Below the pieces are notes generated by a model. That model did no database searches. It saw only the letters and a program-made list of their open reading frames with translations, and was not told where the DNA came from. A program made the translations under genes and the position numbers. A stretch of DNA of 37,729 bases from the NCBI GenBank assembly GCA_023150345.1, contig JAKLLB010000037.1, positions 1 through 37,729 of the forward strand, read 5' to 3'. This document shows positions 1-10,003 of the stretch, piece by piece. Numbering within the stretch: the stretch's first letter is position 1; each line of letters opens with the position of its first letter. This stretch comes from Aquabacterium sp. (GTDB lineage: Bacteria > Pseudomonadota > Gammaproteobacteria > Burkholderiales > Burkholderiaceae_C).

Positions 1-822
1 ACCAACGCGCCGCACCTCATGTTCGCGCGCAAGGGCGTGCGCTACGGCGCCACTCAGATGTTCGACCACATGGCCATCGATGGCCTGGAAGACGCCTACG
101 ACCGCGGTCGTGCCATGGGCGTGTTTGCCGAGCAATGCGTGGCCAAGTACGGCTTCACGCGGGAGGCGCAAGACCAGTTCGCCATCGCTTCCACCCAACG
201 CAGCAAGACCGCCAACGAGGACGGCAGCTTCTCCTGGGAGATCGCCCCGGTCACGTTGCCGGGCAAGGCCGGCGACACCGTCATCAAGTTCGACGAGCAG
301 CCTTTCAAGGCCAAGCTCGACAAGATCCCGGGCCTCAAGCCCGCCTTCAAGAAGGATGGCACCATCACGGCGGCCAACGCTTCCAGCATCTCCGACGGCG
401 CGGCCGCCCTGGTGCTGATGCGCGAGTCCACCGCCCGCCAGATGGGCGCAACGCCGCTTGCGCGCATCGTTGCACACGCGGTGCACGCGCAGGCGCCCGA
501 TTGGTTCACCACCGCGCCGGTGGGCGCGATCGAGAAGGTGCTGAAGAAGGCCGCGTGGGATGCCAAGAGCGTCAACCTGTGGGAGGTCAACGAGGCCTTC
601 GCCGCGGTGACGATGGCAGCCATGACCGAGTTCAAGCTCCCCCACGAGATCGTCAACGTGCATGGCGGTGCCTGCGCTCTGGGCCACCCGATCGGCGCCT
701 CGGGCGCGCGCATTGTCGTCACGCTGCTGGGTGCGCTGCGCCAGCGCGGCCTGAAGCGGGGTGTGGCGGCGCTGTGCATCGGCGGCGGCGAGGCCACCGC
801 GATGGCCGTCGAGCTGTACTGA
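1..822 (+). CDS. Thiolase (acetyl-CoA C-acyltransferase), 5' partial
   Basis: The frame is open from base 1, so the N-terminal part, including the nucleophilic Cys expected near residue 90, lies upstream of the window. The visible 273 residues carry the C-terminal thiolase signatures: a WEVNEAFA motif, a GGACALGHPIGASGAR segment with the catalytic His, and a CIGGGEATAMA segment with the second catalytic Cys. The family cleaves or forms 3-oxoacyl-CoA using CoA. Here it could process acetoacetyl-CoA from the leucine route or act in beta-oxidation; substrate length cannot be read from the sequence. An SDR and an acyl-CoA dehydrogenase follow on the same strand, which suggests one acyl-CoA catabolic operon that starts upstream. 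Confidence 0.93.
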   Translation, partial: TNAPHLMFARKGVRYGATQMFDHMAIDGLEDAYDRGRAMGVFAEQCVAKYGFTREAQDQFAIASTQRSKTANEDGSFSWEIAPVTLPGKAGDTVIKFDEQPFKAKLDKIPGLKPAFKKDGTITAANASSISDGAAALVLMRESTARQMGATPLARIVAHAVHAQAPDWFTTAPVGAIEKVLKKAAWDAKSVNLWEVNEAFAAVTMAAMTEFKLPHEIVNVHGGACALGHPIGASGARIVVTLLGALRQRGLKRGVAALCIGGGEATAMAVELY

Positions 823-880
823 TCGAGCCAGGGCCGGGCTGCGCGGTGGCGGCCTGCCCGCTGACCGGGAGGTCGAAGCG

Positions 881-1546
881 ATGAACGTCCTGATCCTCGG
901 CGCCTCGCGCGGCATCGGCCTGGAACTGGTTCGGCAGTGTCGCGCGGCCGGCGACCGCGTGGTGGCCACCGCGCGCGACGATACCGGCGCGGCACGCCTG
1001 GCCGAACTGGGCGCTCAGCCGCTGACGCTGGACGTGGCCAACGCCGCCAGTTGCGCCGGGCTGGCCTGGGCCATCGACGGCGACGCCTTCGAGCAGATCT
1101 GGCTGGTGGCCGGCGTCTACGGGCCGCGCACGGCGGGGCTGCAGACGCCCACGCAGCCCGACTTCGATCACGTGATGCACACGAACGTGCTGGCTGCCAT
1201 GCGGCTGCTGCCGGTGGTGGCCGATGCCCTGGCACCGATGGCGAAGCTGGCGGTCGTGAGCTCGCGCATGGGCTCCATCGGCCTGCGCACGGCCACGAGT
1301 GGCTGGTTGTACCGTGCATCCAAGGCGGCCTTGAACTCGGTGCTCAAGGACGCGGCCATCGAACTGGCCGGCAAGGCCCTGTGCGTGAGCCTGCATCCAG
1401 GCTGGGTGCAGACCGACATGGGCGGTTCCGGCGCCGAAATCGACGCTTCAACCAGTGTGCGCAACATGCGCGCGACCGTGGCCGCGCTCACACCGGCGCA
1501 TCACGGCGCGTTCCTCAACCACGACGGCCAGCCGCTGGCCTGGTGA
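881..1546 (+). CDS. SDR family oxidoreductase
   Basis: This 221-residue protein begins directly with the Rossmann strand MNVLILGASRGIG, so the ATG at 881 is well supported. A GGGAGG-like ribosome site is only loosely present (gggaggtcgaagcg). An NAG-like position is changed to VAGVYG, the catalytic Ser is in VVSSRMGS, and the YRASKAA motif supplies the Tyr and Lys of the SDR triad. A PGWVQTDMGG loop follows. It is close to the short C-factor/YciK-like SDRs that lack a long C-terminal extension. The substrate is unknown. Its place between thiolase and acyl-CoA dehydrogenase suggests an acyl-CoA or hydroxyacyl substrate, but this is inference from position only. Confidence 0.88.
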   Translation: MNVLILGASRGIGLELVRQCRAAGDRVVATARDDTGAARLAELGAQPLTLDVANAASCAGLAWAIDGDAFEQIWLVAGVYGPRTAGLQTPTQPDFDHVMHTNVLAAMRLLPVVADALAPMAKLAVVSSRMGSIGLRTATSGWLYRASKAALNSVLKDAAIELAGKALCVSLHPGWVQTDMGGSGAEIDASTSVRNMRATVAALTPAHHGAFLNHDGQPLAW

Positions 1547-1565
1547 TCCCACGAAAGACCCGACG

Positions 1566-2696
1566 ATGCTGCTCAGTGACGACCACCGCGCGGTGCAGGA
1601 GGCGGTGCGCACATACGTACAGGCCGAGATCGCACCCCACGCGGCCGCGTGGGACAAGAGCCACCACTTCCCGGCCGACCAATTGAAGGGGCTGGCCGCC
1701 CTGGGCTGCTACGGCATCGCCGTGCCCGCCGAGTACGACGGCGCCGGGCTCGACTACTTGTCGCTTGCGCTGATCATCGAGGAGATCGCCGCAGGCGACG
1801 GTGCCACCAGCACGGTGGTCAGCGTCACCAACTGTCCGGTGTGTTCCATCATGATGGGCTACGCCAACGAGGCGCAGAAGCAGCGCTTCCTGAAGCCGCT
1901 GGCGCGCGGCGACATGCTCGGCGCGTTCTGCCTGACCGAGCCGCACGTGGGTTCGCAGGCCGACGGCCTGCGCACCACGGCCGTGCGCGAAGGCGACCAC
2001 TACGTCATCAACGGCGTCAAGCAGTTCATCACCAGCGGCAAGTACGGCGACATGGCCATCGTCATGGCCGTCACCGACAAGGCCGCCGGCAAGCGCGGCA
2101 TCAGCGCCTTCATCGTGCCCACCGACACGCCCGGCTACCAGGTCGCCCGGCTGGAGGACAAGATGGGCCAGCACGCCAGCGACACCGCGCAGATCAACTT
2201 CGACAACTGCCGCGTGCCGGCCGATTTCCTGCTCGGCGAAGAGGGCATGGGACTGAAGATCGCGCTGTCGGGCCTGGAGGGCGGGCGCATCGGCATTGCC
2301 AGCCAGAGCGTGGGCATGGCGCGCGCGGCCTTCGAGGCGGCGCTGGCCTACAGCAAGGAACGCACGGCGTTCGGCACGCCGATCTTCAACCACCAGGCGG
2401 TGCAGTTCAAGCTGGCGGAGATGGCGATGAAGATCGAAGCCGCCCGCCAGTTGATCTGGCACGCGGCCTGCCTGAAGGACGCCGGCCGGCCCTGCCTGAA
2501 AGAGGCCGCGATGGCCAAGCTCAATGCCAGCGAGATGGCCGAGCAGGTCTGTTCTGCAGCGATCCAGGTCTTCGGTGGCTACGGCTACGTCAGCGACTTC
2601 CCGGTGGAGCGCATCTACCGCGACGTGCGCGTGACGCAGATCTACGAGGGCACCTCGGAGGTCCAGAAGATCCTCATCGCGCGGGCGCTGGGCTGA
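1566..2696 (+). CDS. Acyl-CoA dehydrogenase
   Basis: FAD enzyme of 376 residues introducing an alpha,beta double bond into acyl-CoA and passing electrons to ETF. The N-terminal helical, middle beta and C-terminal helical domains are all present. Visible signatures are [15 protein letters not shown] (FAD/substrate loop), [11 protein letters not shown], the C-terminal [20 protein letters not shown] and [11 protein letters not shown]. The Glu in YEGT is at the usual catalytic-base position of short- and medium-chain dehydrogenases. Isovaleryl-CoA dehydrogenases keep their base elsewhere and lack this Glu, so the gene is unlikely to be liuA. A butyryl- or branched-short-chain substrate is most likely. 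It starts 19 bases after the SDR stop. Confidence 0.93.
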   Translation: MLLSDDHRAVQEAVRTYVQAEIAPHAAAWDKSHHFPADQLKGLAALGCYGIAVPAEYDGAGLDYLSLALIIEEIAAGDGATSTVVSVTNCPVCSIMMGYANEAQKQRFLKPLARGDMLGAFCLTEPHVGSQADGLRTTAVREGDHYVINGVKQFITSGKYGDMAIVMAVTDKAAGKRGISAFIVPTDTPGYQVARLEDKMGQHASDTAQINFDNCRVPADFLLGEEGMGLKIALSGLEGGRIGIASQSVGMARAAFEAALAYSKERTAFGTPIFNHQAVQFKLAEMAMKIEAARQLIWHAACLKDAGRPCLKEAAMAKLNASEMAEQVCSAAIQVFGGYGYVSDFPVERIYRDVRVTQIYEGTSEVQKILIARALG

Positions 2697-2710
2697 ATCG
2701 GCGGTCCGGC

Positions 2711-3859
2711 TCAGGCATCGAGCTCGATGCGATTGCGCCCGCCTTCCTTGGCGCGGTAAAGGGCGGCGTCGGCGCGGGCGATCACGTTCTCGGCTTGCTC
2801 GTCGTCGGCTCTGGCCATTGCGATGCCGATGCTGATCGTGGTGCCCAGTGCCTCGGCGCGTACCAAGGCGCGCAGGCGCTCGGCCAGCGATAGGGCCTGC
2901 GCGCTCAGGGTGTCGGGCAGCACGAGCAGGAACTCTTCGCCGCCCATGCGGCCGACGATGTCCTCGGCCCGCACATGCCGCTGCAGCAGTGACGACAGGT
3001 GCATGAGCACGCTGTCTCCCGCGGCATGGCCCAGGGTGTCGTTGATGCGCTTGAAGTGATCGATGTCGATCAGGAGCACCGCCAGCGGTTGCTGGCCGCG
3101 CCGGTGCCGCAGCCAATGGCGCTCGAGAGCCTCGGCGATCGCGCGGCGGTTGTACAGGCCGGTGAGCGGGTCGCGCACCGAAGCTCGGCGCAGGTGGGCC
3201 ACCAGCCGCTGGGTGAGCATCACCATGAACACGAAGCTGAACAGCGAACTGCCGGCCAGGTACACCACCATCAGCCAGAAGTTCACCGGGCCACCGGTCT
3301 GCATTTCGGCTGGCTTGGGCCACTGCAGCACCTGGTGTGCCGCCAGCAGCACCAGCGCCACGGCAATCGCGCTGCCAGGCACGACCACGGCCAGCATCTC
3401 GGCGCGGCCGAACTCCTGGCGCAGCGCGCGATGAATCGTGCCCATGGTGCGCAACATGATGAAGGCCTGGGCGAGGTAGGCGGCCACGACGCGCAACGGC
3501 GCGGTGGCCTCGCCGGGCCCGGCCAGCGCGATGAGCGCGACCACGGGTGTCAGCACGGCGAGCTGCTCGGCGTCGTGCCGCGGCAGCCCCATGAAGCTCT
3601 CGGTGCCCCGGCGCATCAGAGCGAAGGCCGCGATCGTGACCAGGTTGGCGCCGTTGAAGTGCAGCCAAAGCCGAGGGTCGCCACGCTGTGCCGCGAGCAT
3701 CAGGCCCGCACCCATCAGCAGCAGGAAGACGGCCCAATGGGCCACGGCGCGGCGCGACTCGCGCAGCAGCAGCCCCGCGCCCAGCCACACCAGCGCATGC
3801 AATGCCATCTGGAAGGCCACCAGCCACAGCAGGGGCGTCGGATGCAGTTGCGCCATCAT
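2711..3859 (-). CDS. Membrane-anchored GGDEF diguanylate cyclase
   Basis: A protein of 382 residues if translation starts at the MMAQLHP methionines; the open frame extends further upstream but that part is low-complexity and would overlap the divergent gene at 4164. Residues 8-215 hold about six hydrophobic segments with no recognisable sensor fold. The C-terminal domain (about 225-382) is a GGDEF domain: DPLTGLYNRRA, DIDHFKRINDTLGH, and the active-site GGEEF at 306-310. An RxxD motif (RAED, 297-300) sits five residues before GGEEF, the spacing of the inhibitory I-site, so product inhibition by c-di-GMP is expected. The signal sensed by the membrane part is unknown. It is convergent with the acyl-CoA dehydrogenase. 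Confidence 0.92.
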   Translation of the reverse strand: MMAQLHPTPLLWLVAFQMALHALVWLGAGLLLRESRRAVAHWAVFLLLMGAGLMLAAQRGDPRLWLHFNGANLVTIAAFALMRRGTESFMGLPRHDAEQLAVLTPVVALIALAGPGEATAPLRVVAAYLAQAFIMLRTMGTIHRALRQEFGRAEMLAVVVPGSAIAVALVLLAAHQVLQWPKPAEMQTGGPVNFWLMVVYLAGSSLFSFVFMVMLTQRLVAHLRRASVRDPLTGLYNRRAIAEALERHWLRHRRGQQPLAVLLIDIDHFKRINDTLGHAAGDSVLMHLSSLLQRHVRAEDIVGRMGGEEFLLVLPDTLSAQALSLAERLRALVRAEALGTTISIGIAMARADDEQAENVIARADAALYRAKEGGRNRIELDA

Positions 3860-4163
3860 CTTGCGGCCGCACCGGGCAGATGGCGCCGGTCGGCACGCCA
3901 CGGCACCGGCAGCGCCGGCACGGCAACGATCCCAGGCCATGGGGGGGCTGTTTCGCGCTCCCGCGCGCGCCATGGCCGCAGCGCCGCGGCCAACGCCAGC
4001 GCCAGTACAACCACGCTCAGGTCGAGTCCCATGGGCCCGATTGTCGTTGCTGCGGTGCACAGCTTGCCTGCGGGGTGTCCCGGGCCGGCCGTCGCCTGCG
4101 TGACTGTCGCAGCAAGCGGTCGCCCGGTAGCATCGGCCCCCTTTCGTGCCAGGATAGAGCGCC

Positions 4164-5204
4164 ATGAACTCGCCCGTTGCCACGCGTGTCAATCACCAGG
4201 TTCGGCTTGCCTCGCGCCCGGTGGGCCTTCCCACCGCCGCCAACTGGCAGTTCACCGAGGAGCCGGTGGTCGAGCCGGGCGCTGGTGGCGTGCTGGTGCA
4301 GACGCTGGCGTTGTCGCTCGACCCCGCCATGCGCGGCTGGATGAACGAAGGGCGCAGCTACATCCCCCCGGTGGGCCTGGGCGAGGTGATGCGCGCCGGT
4401 GGCATCGGCCGGGTGGTCGCCTCCAGCCACCCGGAGTTCGCCGTCGGCGACATCGTCAGTGGCGGGCCGGGTGTGCAGGAGTACTGGCGCATCGAAGCCG
4501 ATGCCATGCGCCGAGGCACGATCGCGCGCATCGACCTGCGCCTGGGCAGCGTGCCGCAGTGGCTGAATGTCCTGGGGATGCCCGGCATGACGGCCTACTT
4601 TGGCCTGATGGAAGTGGGCCAGCCGCAGCCCGGGCAGACGGTGGTGGTGTCCGGCGCGGCCGGTGCGGTGGGGCAAACCGTGGGCCAGCTCGCCCGCATC
4701 AAGGGCTGCCGGGCGGTGGGCATCGCCGGCGGCCGCGCCAAGTGCGACTTCGTGCAGCGCGAGCTGGGCTTCGATGCCTGTGTCGACTACAAGTCGCCAT
4801 CGTTCAAGGACGATCTCAAGGCCGCCTGCCCCGACGGCGTCGACATCTACTTCGACAACGTCGGCGGCGAGATCCTCGACCTGCTGCTGACCCGCATCAA
4901 CCGGCGTGCGCGCATCGTCATCTGCGGTGCCATCAGCCAATACAACAGTACCGCCGGGGTGCAGGGGCCGAAGAACTACCTGTCTCTGCTGGTCAACCGC
5001 GCGCGCATGGAGGGCCTGGTCGTGTTCGACTATCTCGATCGCTATCCGCATGCGGTGGCCGAGCTGGCCGCCTACCTGAAGGATGGCCGCCTGACCAGTC
5101 GGGAGGATGTCGTCGATGGTGGCGTCGCCGTCTTCCCGCAGACGCTGAACAAGCTGTTCACGGGCGAGAACTTCGGCAAGCTCGTGCTGAAGGTGGCCGA
5201 CTGA
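4164..5204 (+). CDS. NADP-dependent oxidoreductase, CurA/leukotriene-B4-reductase type (MDR)
   Basis: A 346-residue zinc-free medium-chain dehydrogenase. The N-terminal catalytic domain includes LDPAMRGWMN, typical of the CurA/prostaglandin reductase branch, and GMPGMTAYFGL leads into the nucleotide-binding domain, whose glycine motif is VSGAAGAVGQTVGQLA. Further family signatures are FDACVDYKS, GVDIYFDNVGGEILD and the ending LFTGENFGKLVLKV. No zinc-binding Cys cluster is present. Family members reduce double bonds of alpha,beta-unsaturated ketones or aldehydes with NADPH. It is divergent from the GGDEF gene and convergent with the response regulator, so it is probably transcribed alone. Confidence 0.93.
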   Translation: MNSPVATRVNHQVRLASRPVGLPTAANWQFTEEPVVEPGAGGVLVQTLALSLDPAMRGWMNEGRSYIPPVGLGEVMRAGGIGRVVASSHPEFAVGDIVSGGPGVQEYWRIEADAMRRGTIARIDLRLGSVPQWLNVLGMPGMTAYFGLMEVGQPQPGQTVVVSGAAGAVGQTVGQLARIKGCRAVGIAGGRAKCDFVQRELGFDACVDYKSPSFKDDLKAACPDGVDIYFDNVGGEILDLLLTRINRRARIVICGAISQYNSTAGVQGPKNYLSLLVNRARMEGLVVFDYLDRYPHAVAELAAYLKDGRLTSREDVVDGGVAVFPQTLNKLFTGENFGKLVLKVAD

Positions 5205-5217
5205 CGGGTCACCCCGT
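5204..5217. terminator. Small hairpin between convergent genes
   Basis: ACGGG, a TCAC loop and CCCGT make a five-base-pair GC stem starting at the stop codon of the oxidoreductase, in the 27-base gap before the convergent response regulator. There is no T-run, so intrinsic terminator activity is uncertain. Confidence 0.25.
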
Positions 5218-5231
5218 GCACAGCAGCCGCA

Positions 5232-5674
<443 letters not shown>

Positions 5675-5678
<4 letters not shown>

Positions 5679-7339
5679 GCGGTGGCCTCCGTGCGGGCGA
5701 TGGTCTGGCGCGCGGCATCGATGAGCAGTGCGCATTGGGTGGATGCCTCGACCAGGCGCCCGTCCTCGATCAGCGGGTCGACAGGCTGTGACAGGCGCGT
5801 CAGTTCGGGAAATCCCACGGCGCCGGCCAGGCCCTTGAGCTGATGCACCCGTCGTCGCAAGGAGTCCCAGCGGCCTGCGGCGAGATCGCGCTCGAGCGCG
5901 TCGACAGTCTCGGGCAGGCCGGCCAGGAACTCACGGCCCAGTGTCTGCAACAGGTTGGCGGCTTGCGCCTCGAACGCGACCCGGCCGTGGGCCCGCGCGC
6001 CACCTTCGGGCAAGTGCGACTCGAGCACCTCGTACAGGTGCGCGCGGTCGATGGGCTTGGCCAGGCAGTCGGTGCAGCCGGCCTGGCGGTACTGCGCGAT
6101 GTCCTTGCGCATCACGTTGGCCGTCAGGGCGATGATCGGGCCGGCATAGCCGGCATCGCGCAGCATCGTGGTGGCCTCGGTGCCGTCCATCACCGGCATC
6201 TGGATGTCCATCAGGATCAAGTCGTACTCTTCGGTCAGCGCCTGTTCCACCGCCTTCGCGCCGTTGTCCACGATCGTGACCGTGGCGCCGGTGGCCTGCA
6301 CCATTGCGGCGATCAGGCGCTGGTTCTGGACCCCATCCTCGGCCAGGAGGATATGGCCGCTCAGGGCCGGCGGTTCATCGCTGCGACGCACGGGTGCGGC
6401 CAGGGGTTCGACCCAGGCCGTGCCTGGCGGCAGCCATGCCGGAGGGTGCCAGCCTTCCGCGGCCGGCACGAGCAGCGCAAAACGGCTGCCGCGGCCCAGG
6501 TCGGTCTGTACCGAAATGCGTCCGCCCAGCCGCTCGGCAAGCTGGCGGCAGATGTGCAGCCCCAGCCCGGTGCCGCCATAGCGCCGGGTGGTCGACACGT
6601 CGGCCTGCACAAAGGGCTGAAACAGCCGCGCGAGCTGCTCCTCGGTCATGCCCGGCCCGGTGTCGCGCACGGCGAGTTCGAGCATGCCGCTGCCGGCGTC
6701 GTGTCGGACCGACAGCGTCACCGAGCCGGCATCGGTGAACTTGTGCGCGTTGCTGCAGAAGTTCATCACGATCTGCTTGGTGCGTACGTAGTCGCCGCGC
6801 CAGTGGCTCGGCAAGGTGCCGGCGACGTCCACTTCGAACAGCAGACCCTTTTCGCGTACGCGCGGGCCGATCAGCGTGTCGATATCGCGCAGCAACTCGG
6901 GCAGCTCGAAGTCGGTGATCTCGATTTCGAGGCATCCGGCCTCGATTTTCGACAGGTCCAGCACATCGCTGATCAGCTCCAGCAGGTGCCGGCCGCTGCG
7001 GATGATGGTGCGCAGCGCTTCATCACGGCTCACCGAGTCGTGTCGGCGATCCAGCATGAGCTCGGCAAAGCCGATGATCGACGTCAGCGGGGTACGAATT
7101 TCGTGGCTCATGTTGGCCACGAATGTGCTCTTGGCACGGTCTGCGGCCACTGCGGCGTCACGCGCCTGCAGCAGCTCGGCCGTGCGCACGGCCACCTCCC
7201 GGTCGCGGTCTTGGCTCAGGCATGCCAACTGCGCGCGCAAAGTCTCGACTTCGGCCTGGCTCGTCTCGAGCGCGGCACGCATGGCGGCCCGCTCGCACGC
7301 GAGCGCCGCCGGATCGTCGGAGAGGAGATCCCGGGTCAT
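5675..7339 (-). CDS. Hybrid sensor histidine kinase with REC and HPt domains
   Basis: 554 residues from ATG 7339; the upstream extension of the frame is low-complexity and overlaps the divergent gene. Order: a coiled-coil (about 15-70), HisKA with the phospho-His at 79 ([10 protein letters not shown]), HATPase_c with DTGPGMTEEQ and [14 protein letters not shown] (about 185-292), REC with phosphoacceptor Asp378 (LILMDIQMPVMDG) and an HPt domain with His499 in VHQLKGLAG. There is no membrane segment or PAS domain, so the kinase is cytoplasmic and its input is unknown; it may need a partner sensor. It forms a complete His-Asp-His relay ending in the coupled response regulator downstream. The HPt could also serve the HPt-less hybrid kinase at 15881, which is speculative. 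Confidence 0.94.
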
Positions 7340-7443
7340 GGTCGGATTTCGGCAGCCCTCACGGGGTCTTGAGGGCGGGGTGGGCGGAGCGGCGACAATC
7401 GAGGGCTGTACCGATCCCGCTTTCCAGGCTGGAGTGCCGACCG

Positions 7444-9033
7444 ATGCGACTTGACTTCCGCCGCCTGCTGCCGACGCTGCTGCTCGTCCTGGCCGCCGCG
7501 CTGGCGCCGGGGGCGTCTGCGCGGGCCTCCGTGCTGCGGGTGGCCAGCGCATTCGATCCGCAAACCATGGATCCGCACGCGCTGGCACTGCTGTATCACT
7601 CGCGGGTGGCATTCCAGGTCTACGAGTTTCTGGTCAACCGCGACGAGAAATTCAAGCTCGAGCCGGCATTGGCCGTGTCATGGCAGGCCACCGGACCCAC
7701 GACCTGGCGCTTCCGCCTGCGCGCGGGTGTGAAATTCCACGACGGATCGAGCTTCACGGCCGACGATGCGGTGTTCTCCATCGAGCGGGCGCTGGGCCCC
7801 ACCTCGCAGCGCAGCTTCTCGCTCAAGGGGCTGGTGGCGGTGCGCAAGGTCGACGATCTGACCATCGACTTCCAACTGGCAGCCCCCGATGCCGTGTGGC
7901 CCGAGAAGCTCTGGCTGGTGGCGATGATGAGCCGCTCCTGGGCCCGCCAGCATGGCGTCGAGAAGGCGCAGGACTTCAACGGCAAGCAGGAGACCCACAC
8001 CGTTCGAAACGCCATGGGGACCGGTCCGTTCCGGCTGGAGAGCTACCAGCCCGACGTGCGCCTGGTGCTGCGCCGTTTCGATGGCTGGTGGAACCGCAGC
8101 GACGCCCGCAACGGGAATGTCGACGAGGTGGTGTTCGTCGGCATCCGCAGCGACGCCACCCGGCTGGCTGCGCTGGCCTCCGGCGAGGTGGACCTGGTAC
8201 TCGACCCACCGTTCCAGGATGTGGGCCGCCTGAAGACGGATCCACGGCTGACGGTGCTGTCGGTGCCGGACATCGGCATGCAGTACTTCACGTTCGACCA
8301 GGCGCGCGACGAACTGCTGCACGGAGATGTCAAGGGCCGCAATCCGTTCAAGGACGTCCGCGTTCGGCAGGCGGTTGCGCATGCGCTGAACGTCGACCTC
8401 ATCATCGAGAAAGTCCTGCGCGGCCAGGCCACGCCCAGCGGGACCTTCTTGTCTCCTCTGGTCGATGGCTACCAGGCCGAACTCGATCGCCGCATACCCT
8501 ATGACCCGGCCCGCGCACGATCGCTGCTCGCGCAAGCCGGCTACCCCGGCGGGTTCTCGGTGACGCTGGACTGCGTGAACGTGGCCTATCGCGAGGCCGT
8601 GTGCCAGGCCGCCACCGCCATGCTGGCGCAGGTGGGCATTCGAGCCACCCTGCGCAGTTCCCCCACCAATCAGTTCTTCCCCAAGCTGAGCCAGGCCACG
8701 GCCAGCTTCATCGAGTTCGGCTGGACACCGGCCACCGACCCATGGGCCATGCTCAACGCGCTGTTTCGCACCTGGGACCCGCAAGGCGGCGGGACCTTCA
8801 ACGCCGGTCGCTACAGCAATGCCCAGCTCGACGCGCTGATCGATGCCGTGCGCACCGAGCCCGACCTCACCCGCCGGCGCGCACGCGTGGGCGTGGCATT
8901 GCGGCTGATCCACGACGACCTGCCCTACATCCCGCTGTACCGGCGCACGCTGAACTGGGCAATGGCGCGCAAGGTGACGGCCGTGCAATGGCCCAACGAC
9001 ACCATGGAACTGCGATGGGTGAAGGTGCGATGA
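7444..9033 (+). CDS. ABC transporter substrate-binding protein, family 5 (peptide/oligopeptide type)
   Basis: 529 residues with a Sec signal peptide at the start (two Arg, then LLPTLLLVLAAALAPGASARA) and no lipobox Cys, so probably soluble in the periplasm. The mature part opens with LRVASAFDPQTMDPHAL and contains the family-5 pattern GVKFHDGSSFTADDAVFSIERA, GTGPFRLESYQPD, and FKDVRVRQAVAHALNVD. These proteins bind peptides, opines, nickel or glutathione and hand them to an ABC permease. No permease or ATPase gene is nearby, so this is an orphan receptor. The ATG at 7444 was chosen because the signal peptide starts there, although the frame is open further upstream. Confidence 0.92.
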   Translation: MRLDFRRLLPTLLLVLAAALAPGASARASVLRVASAFDPQTMDPHALALLYHSRVAFQVYEFLVNRDEKFKLEPALAVSWQATGPTTWRFRLRAGVKFHDGSSFTADDAVFSIERALGPTSQRSFSLKGLVAVRKVDDLTIDFQLAAPDAVWPEKLWLVAMMSRSWARQHGVEKAQDFNGKQETHTVRNAMGTGPFRLESYQPDVRLVLRRFDGWWNRSDARNGNVDEVVFVGIRSDATRLAALASGEVDLVLDPPFQDVGRLKTDPRLTVLSVPDIGMQYFTFDQARDELLHGDVKGRNPFKDVRVRQAVAHALNVDLIIEKVLRGQATPSGTFLSPLVDGYQAELDRRIPYDPARARSLLAQAGYPGGFSVTLDCVNVAYREAVCQAATAMLAQVGIRATLRSSPTNQFFPKLSQATASFIEFGWTPATDPWAMLNALFRTWDPQGGGTFNAGRYSNAQLDALIDAVRTEPDLTRRRARVGVALRLIHDDLPYIPLYRRTLNWAMARKVTAVQWPNDTMELRWVKVR

Positions 9034-9067
9034 GTTTCTGTGGTGTGGCGAGGGTCAAGGTGACCGC

Positions 9068-10003
9068 ATGCTGAGTTTTCTGCCCGGGGTGGTGCGCGGC
9101 GTACTCGCTTTCGTGCTGGTGGCGTTGAACACGGTCTTGTGGTGCATTCCGCTGTTCGCGCTGGCGCTGGTCAAGCTGGCGCTTCCGTTCGACGCCGTGC
9201 GTCGACGCATCGACCCCATGCTCAACGCCATCGCGACGCTCTGGGTCGACGGCAACGGTGTCTGGATCGCGCTCACGCAGCGCGCACAGTGGGACGTGCA
9301 GGGCGCCGAGGACCTGCGCTATGCCGACTGGTACCTGGTGAACTGCAACCACCAGACCTGGGTCGACATCCTGGTGCTGCAGCGGGTGCTCAACCGGCGC
9401 ATCCCGTTGCTGAAGTTCTTTCTGAAGTACGAGCTGATCTATGTGCCGGTGATCGGGCTGGCCTGGTGGGCGCTCGACTTCCCGTTCATGCGCCGCCACT
9501 CCAAGGCAGCGCTGCGGCGCAACCCGGGCCTGCGCGAACAGGATGCCGAAACCACGCGGCGGGCTTGCGCCAAGTTCGCACTCGTACCCACCAGCGTGAT
9601 GAACTTCGCCGAGGGCACCCGCTTCACCGTCGAGAAGCACCGCGCCCAGGGTTCGCCCTACCGGCACCTGCTCAAGCCCAAGGCAGGCGCGCTTGCGCTC
9701 AGCCTCAACGCGATGGGCACGCAGTTCCACTCGCTCATCGACGCCACCATCGCCTACCCCGACGGCGCCCCCACGTTCTGGCACTTCCTGTGCGGGCACT
9801 CCCCGCATGTGGTGGTCAGGCTGCGCCGTTTGCCCATCCCGGAGGAATTCTGTCGCGCCGACTACGGCACCGACTCGGCCTTCCGACGGCGATTCCATCA
9901 CTGGCTCAGCGACATCTGGGCTGAGAAGGACGCCCAACTGGCCCAGTTGCTGGGGGAGCGGGCCGACACTGGCGGGGAAGCGGGCGGCCTCACGCCGAAG
10001 TGA
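9068..10003 (+). CDS. PlsC-like acyltransferase (YihG/lysophospholipid acyltransferase type)
   Basis: A 311-residue membrane-associated acyltransferase. A hydrophobic N-terminal segment (about residues 5-40) is followed by the HX4D catalytic motif in NCNHQTWVDIL, by RRIPLLKFFLKYEL, and by the substrate-binding motif NFAEGTRFT. Near the end it has VVVRLRRLPIPEEF. The layout agrees with the YihG/acyltransferase branch that acylates lysophospholipids at the inner membrane. The start codon lies 34 bases after the binding-protein stop. Its last 14 bases overlap the convergent DUF429 gene. Confidence 0.9.
   Translation: MLSFLPGVVRGVLAFVLVALNTVLWCIPLFALALVKLALPFDAVRRRIDPMLNAIATLWVDGNGVWIALTQRAQWDVQGAEDLRYADWYLVNCNHQTWVDILVLQRVLNRRIPLLKFFLKYELIYVPVIGLAWWALDFPFMRRHSKAALRRNPGLREQDAETTRRACAKFALVPTSVMNFAEGTRFTVEKHRAQGSPYRHLLKPKAGALALSLNAMGTQFHSLIDATIAYPDGAPTFWHFLCGHSPHVVVRLRRLPIPEEFCRADYGTDSAFRRRFHHWLSDIWAEKDAQLAQLLGERADTGGEAGGLTPK

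Noticed and set aside
1566-2696. Assignment of the acyl-CoA dehydrogenase as isovaleryl-CoA dehydrogenase (liuA)
   Set aside because: It has the YEGT Glu used as base in short- and medium-chain dehydrogenases, which isovaleryl-CoA dehydrogenases lack.
1515-4010. Minus-strand frame of 831 codons
   Set aside because: Covers the acyl-CoA dehydrogenase in antisense and the GGDEF gene in the wrong frame.
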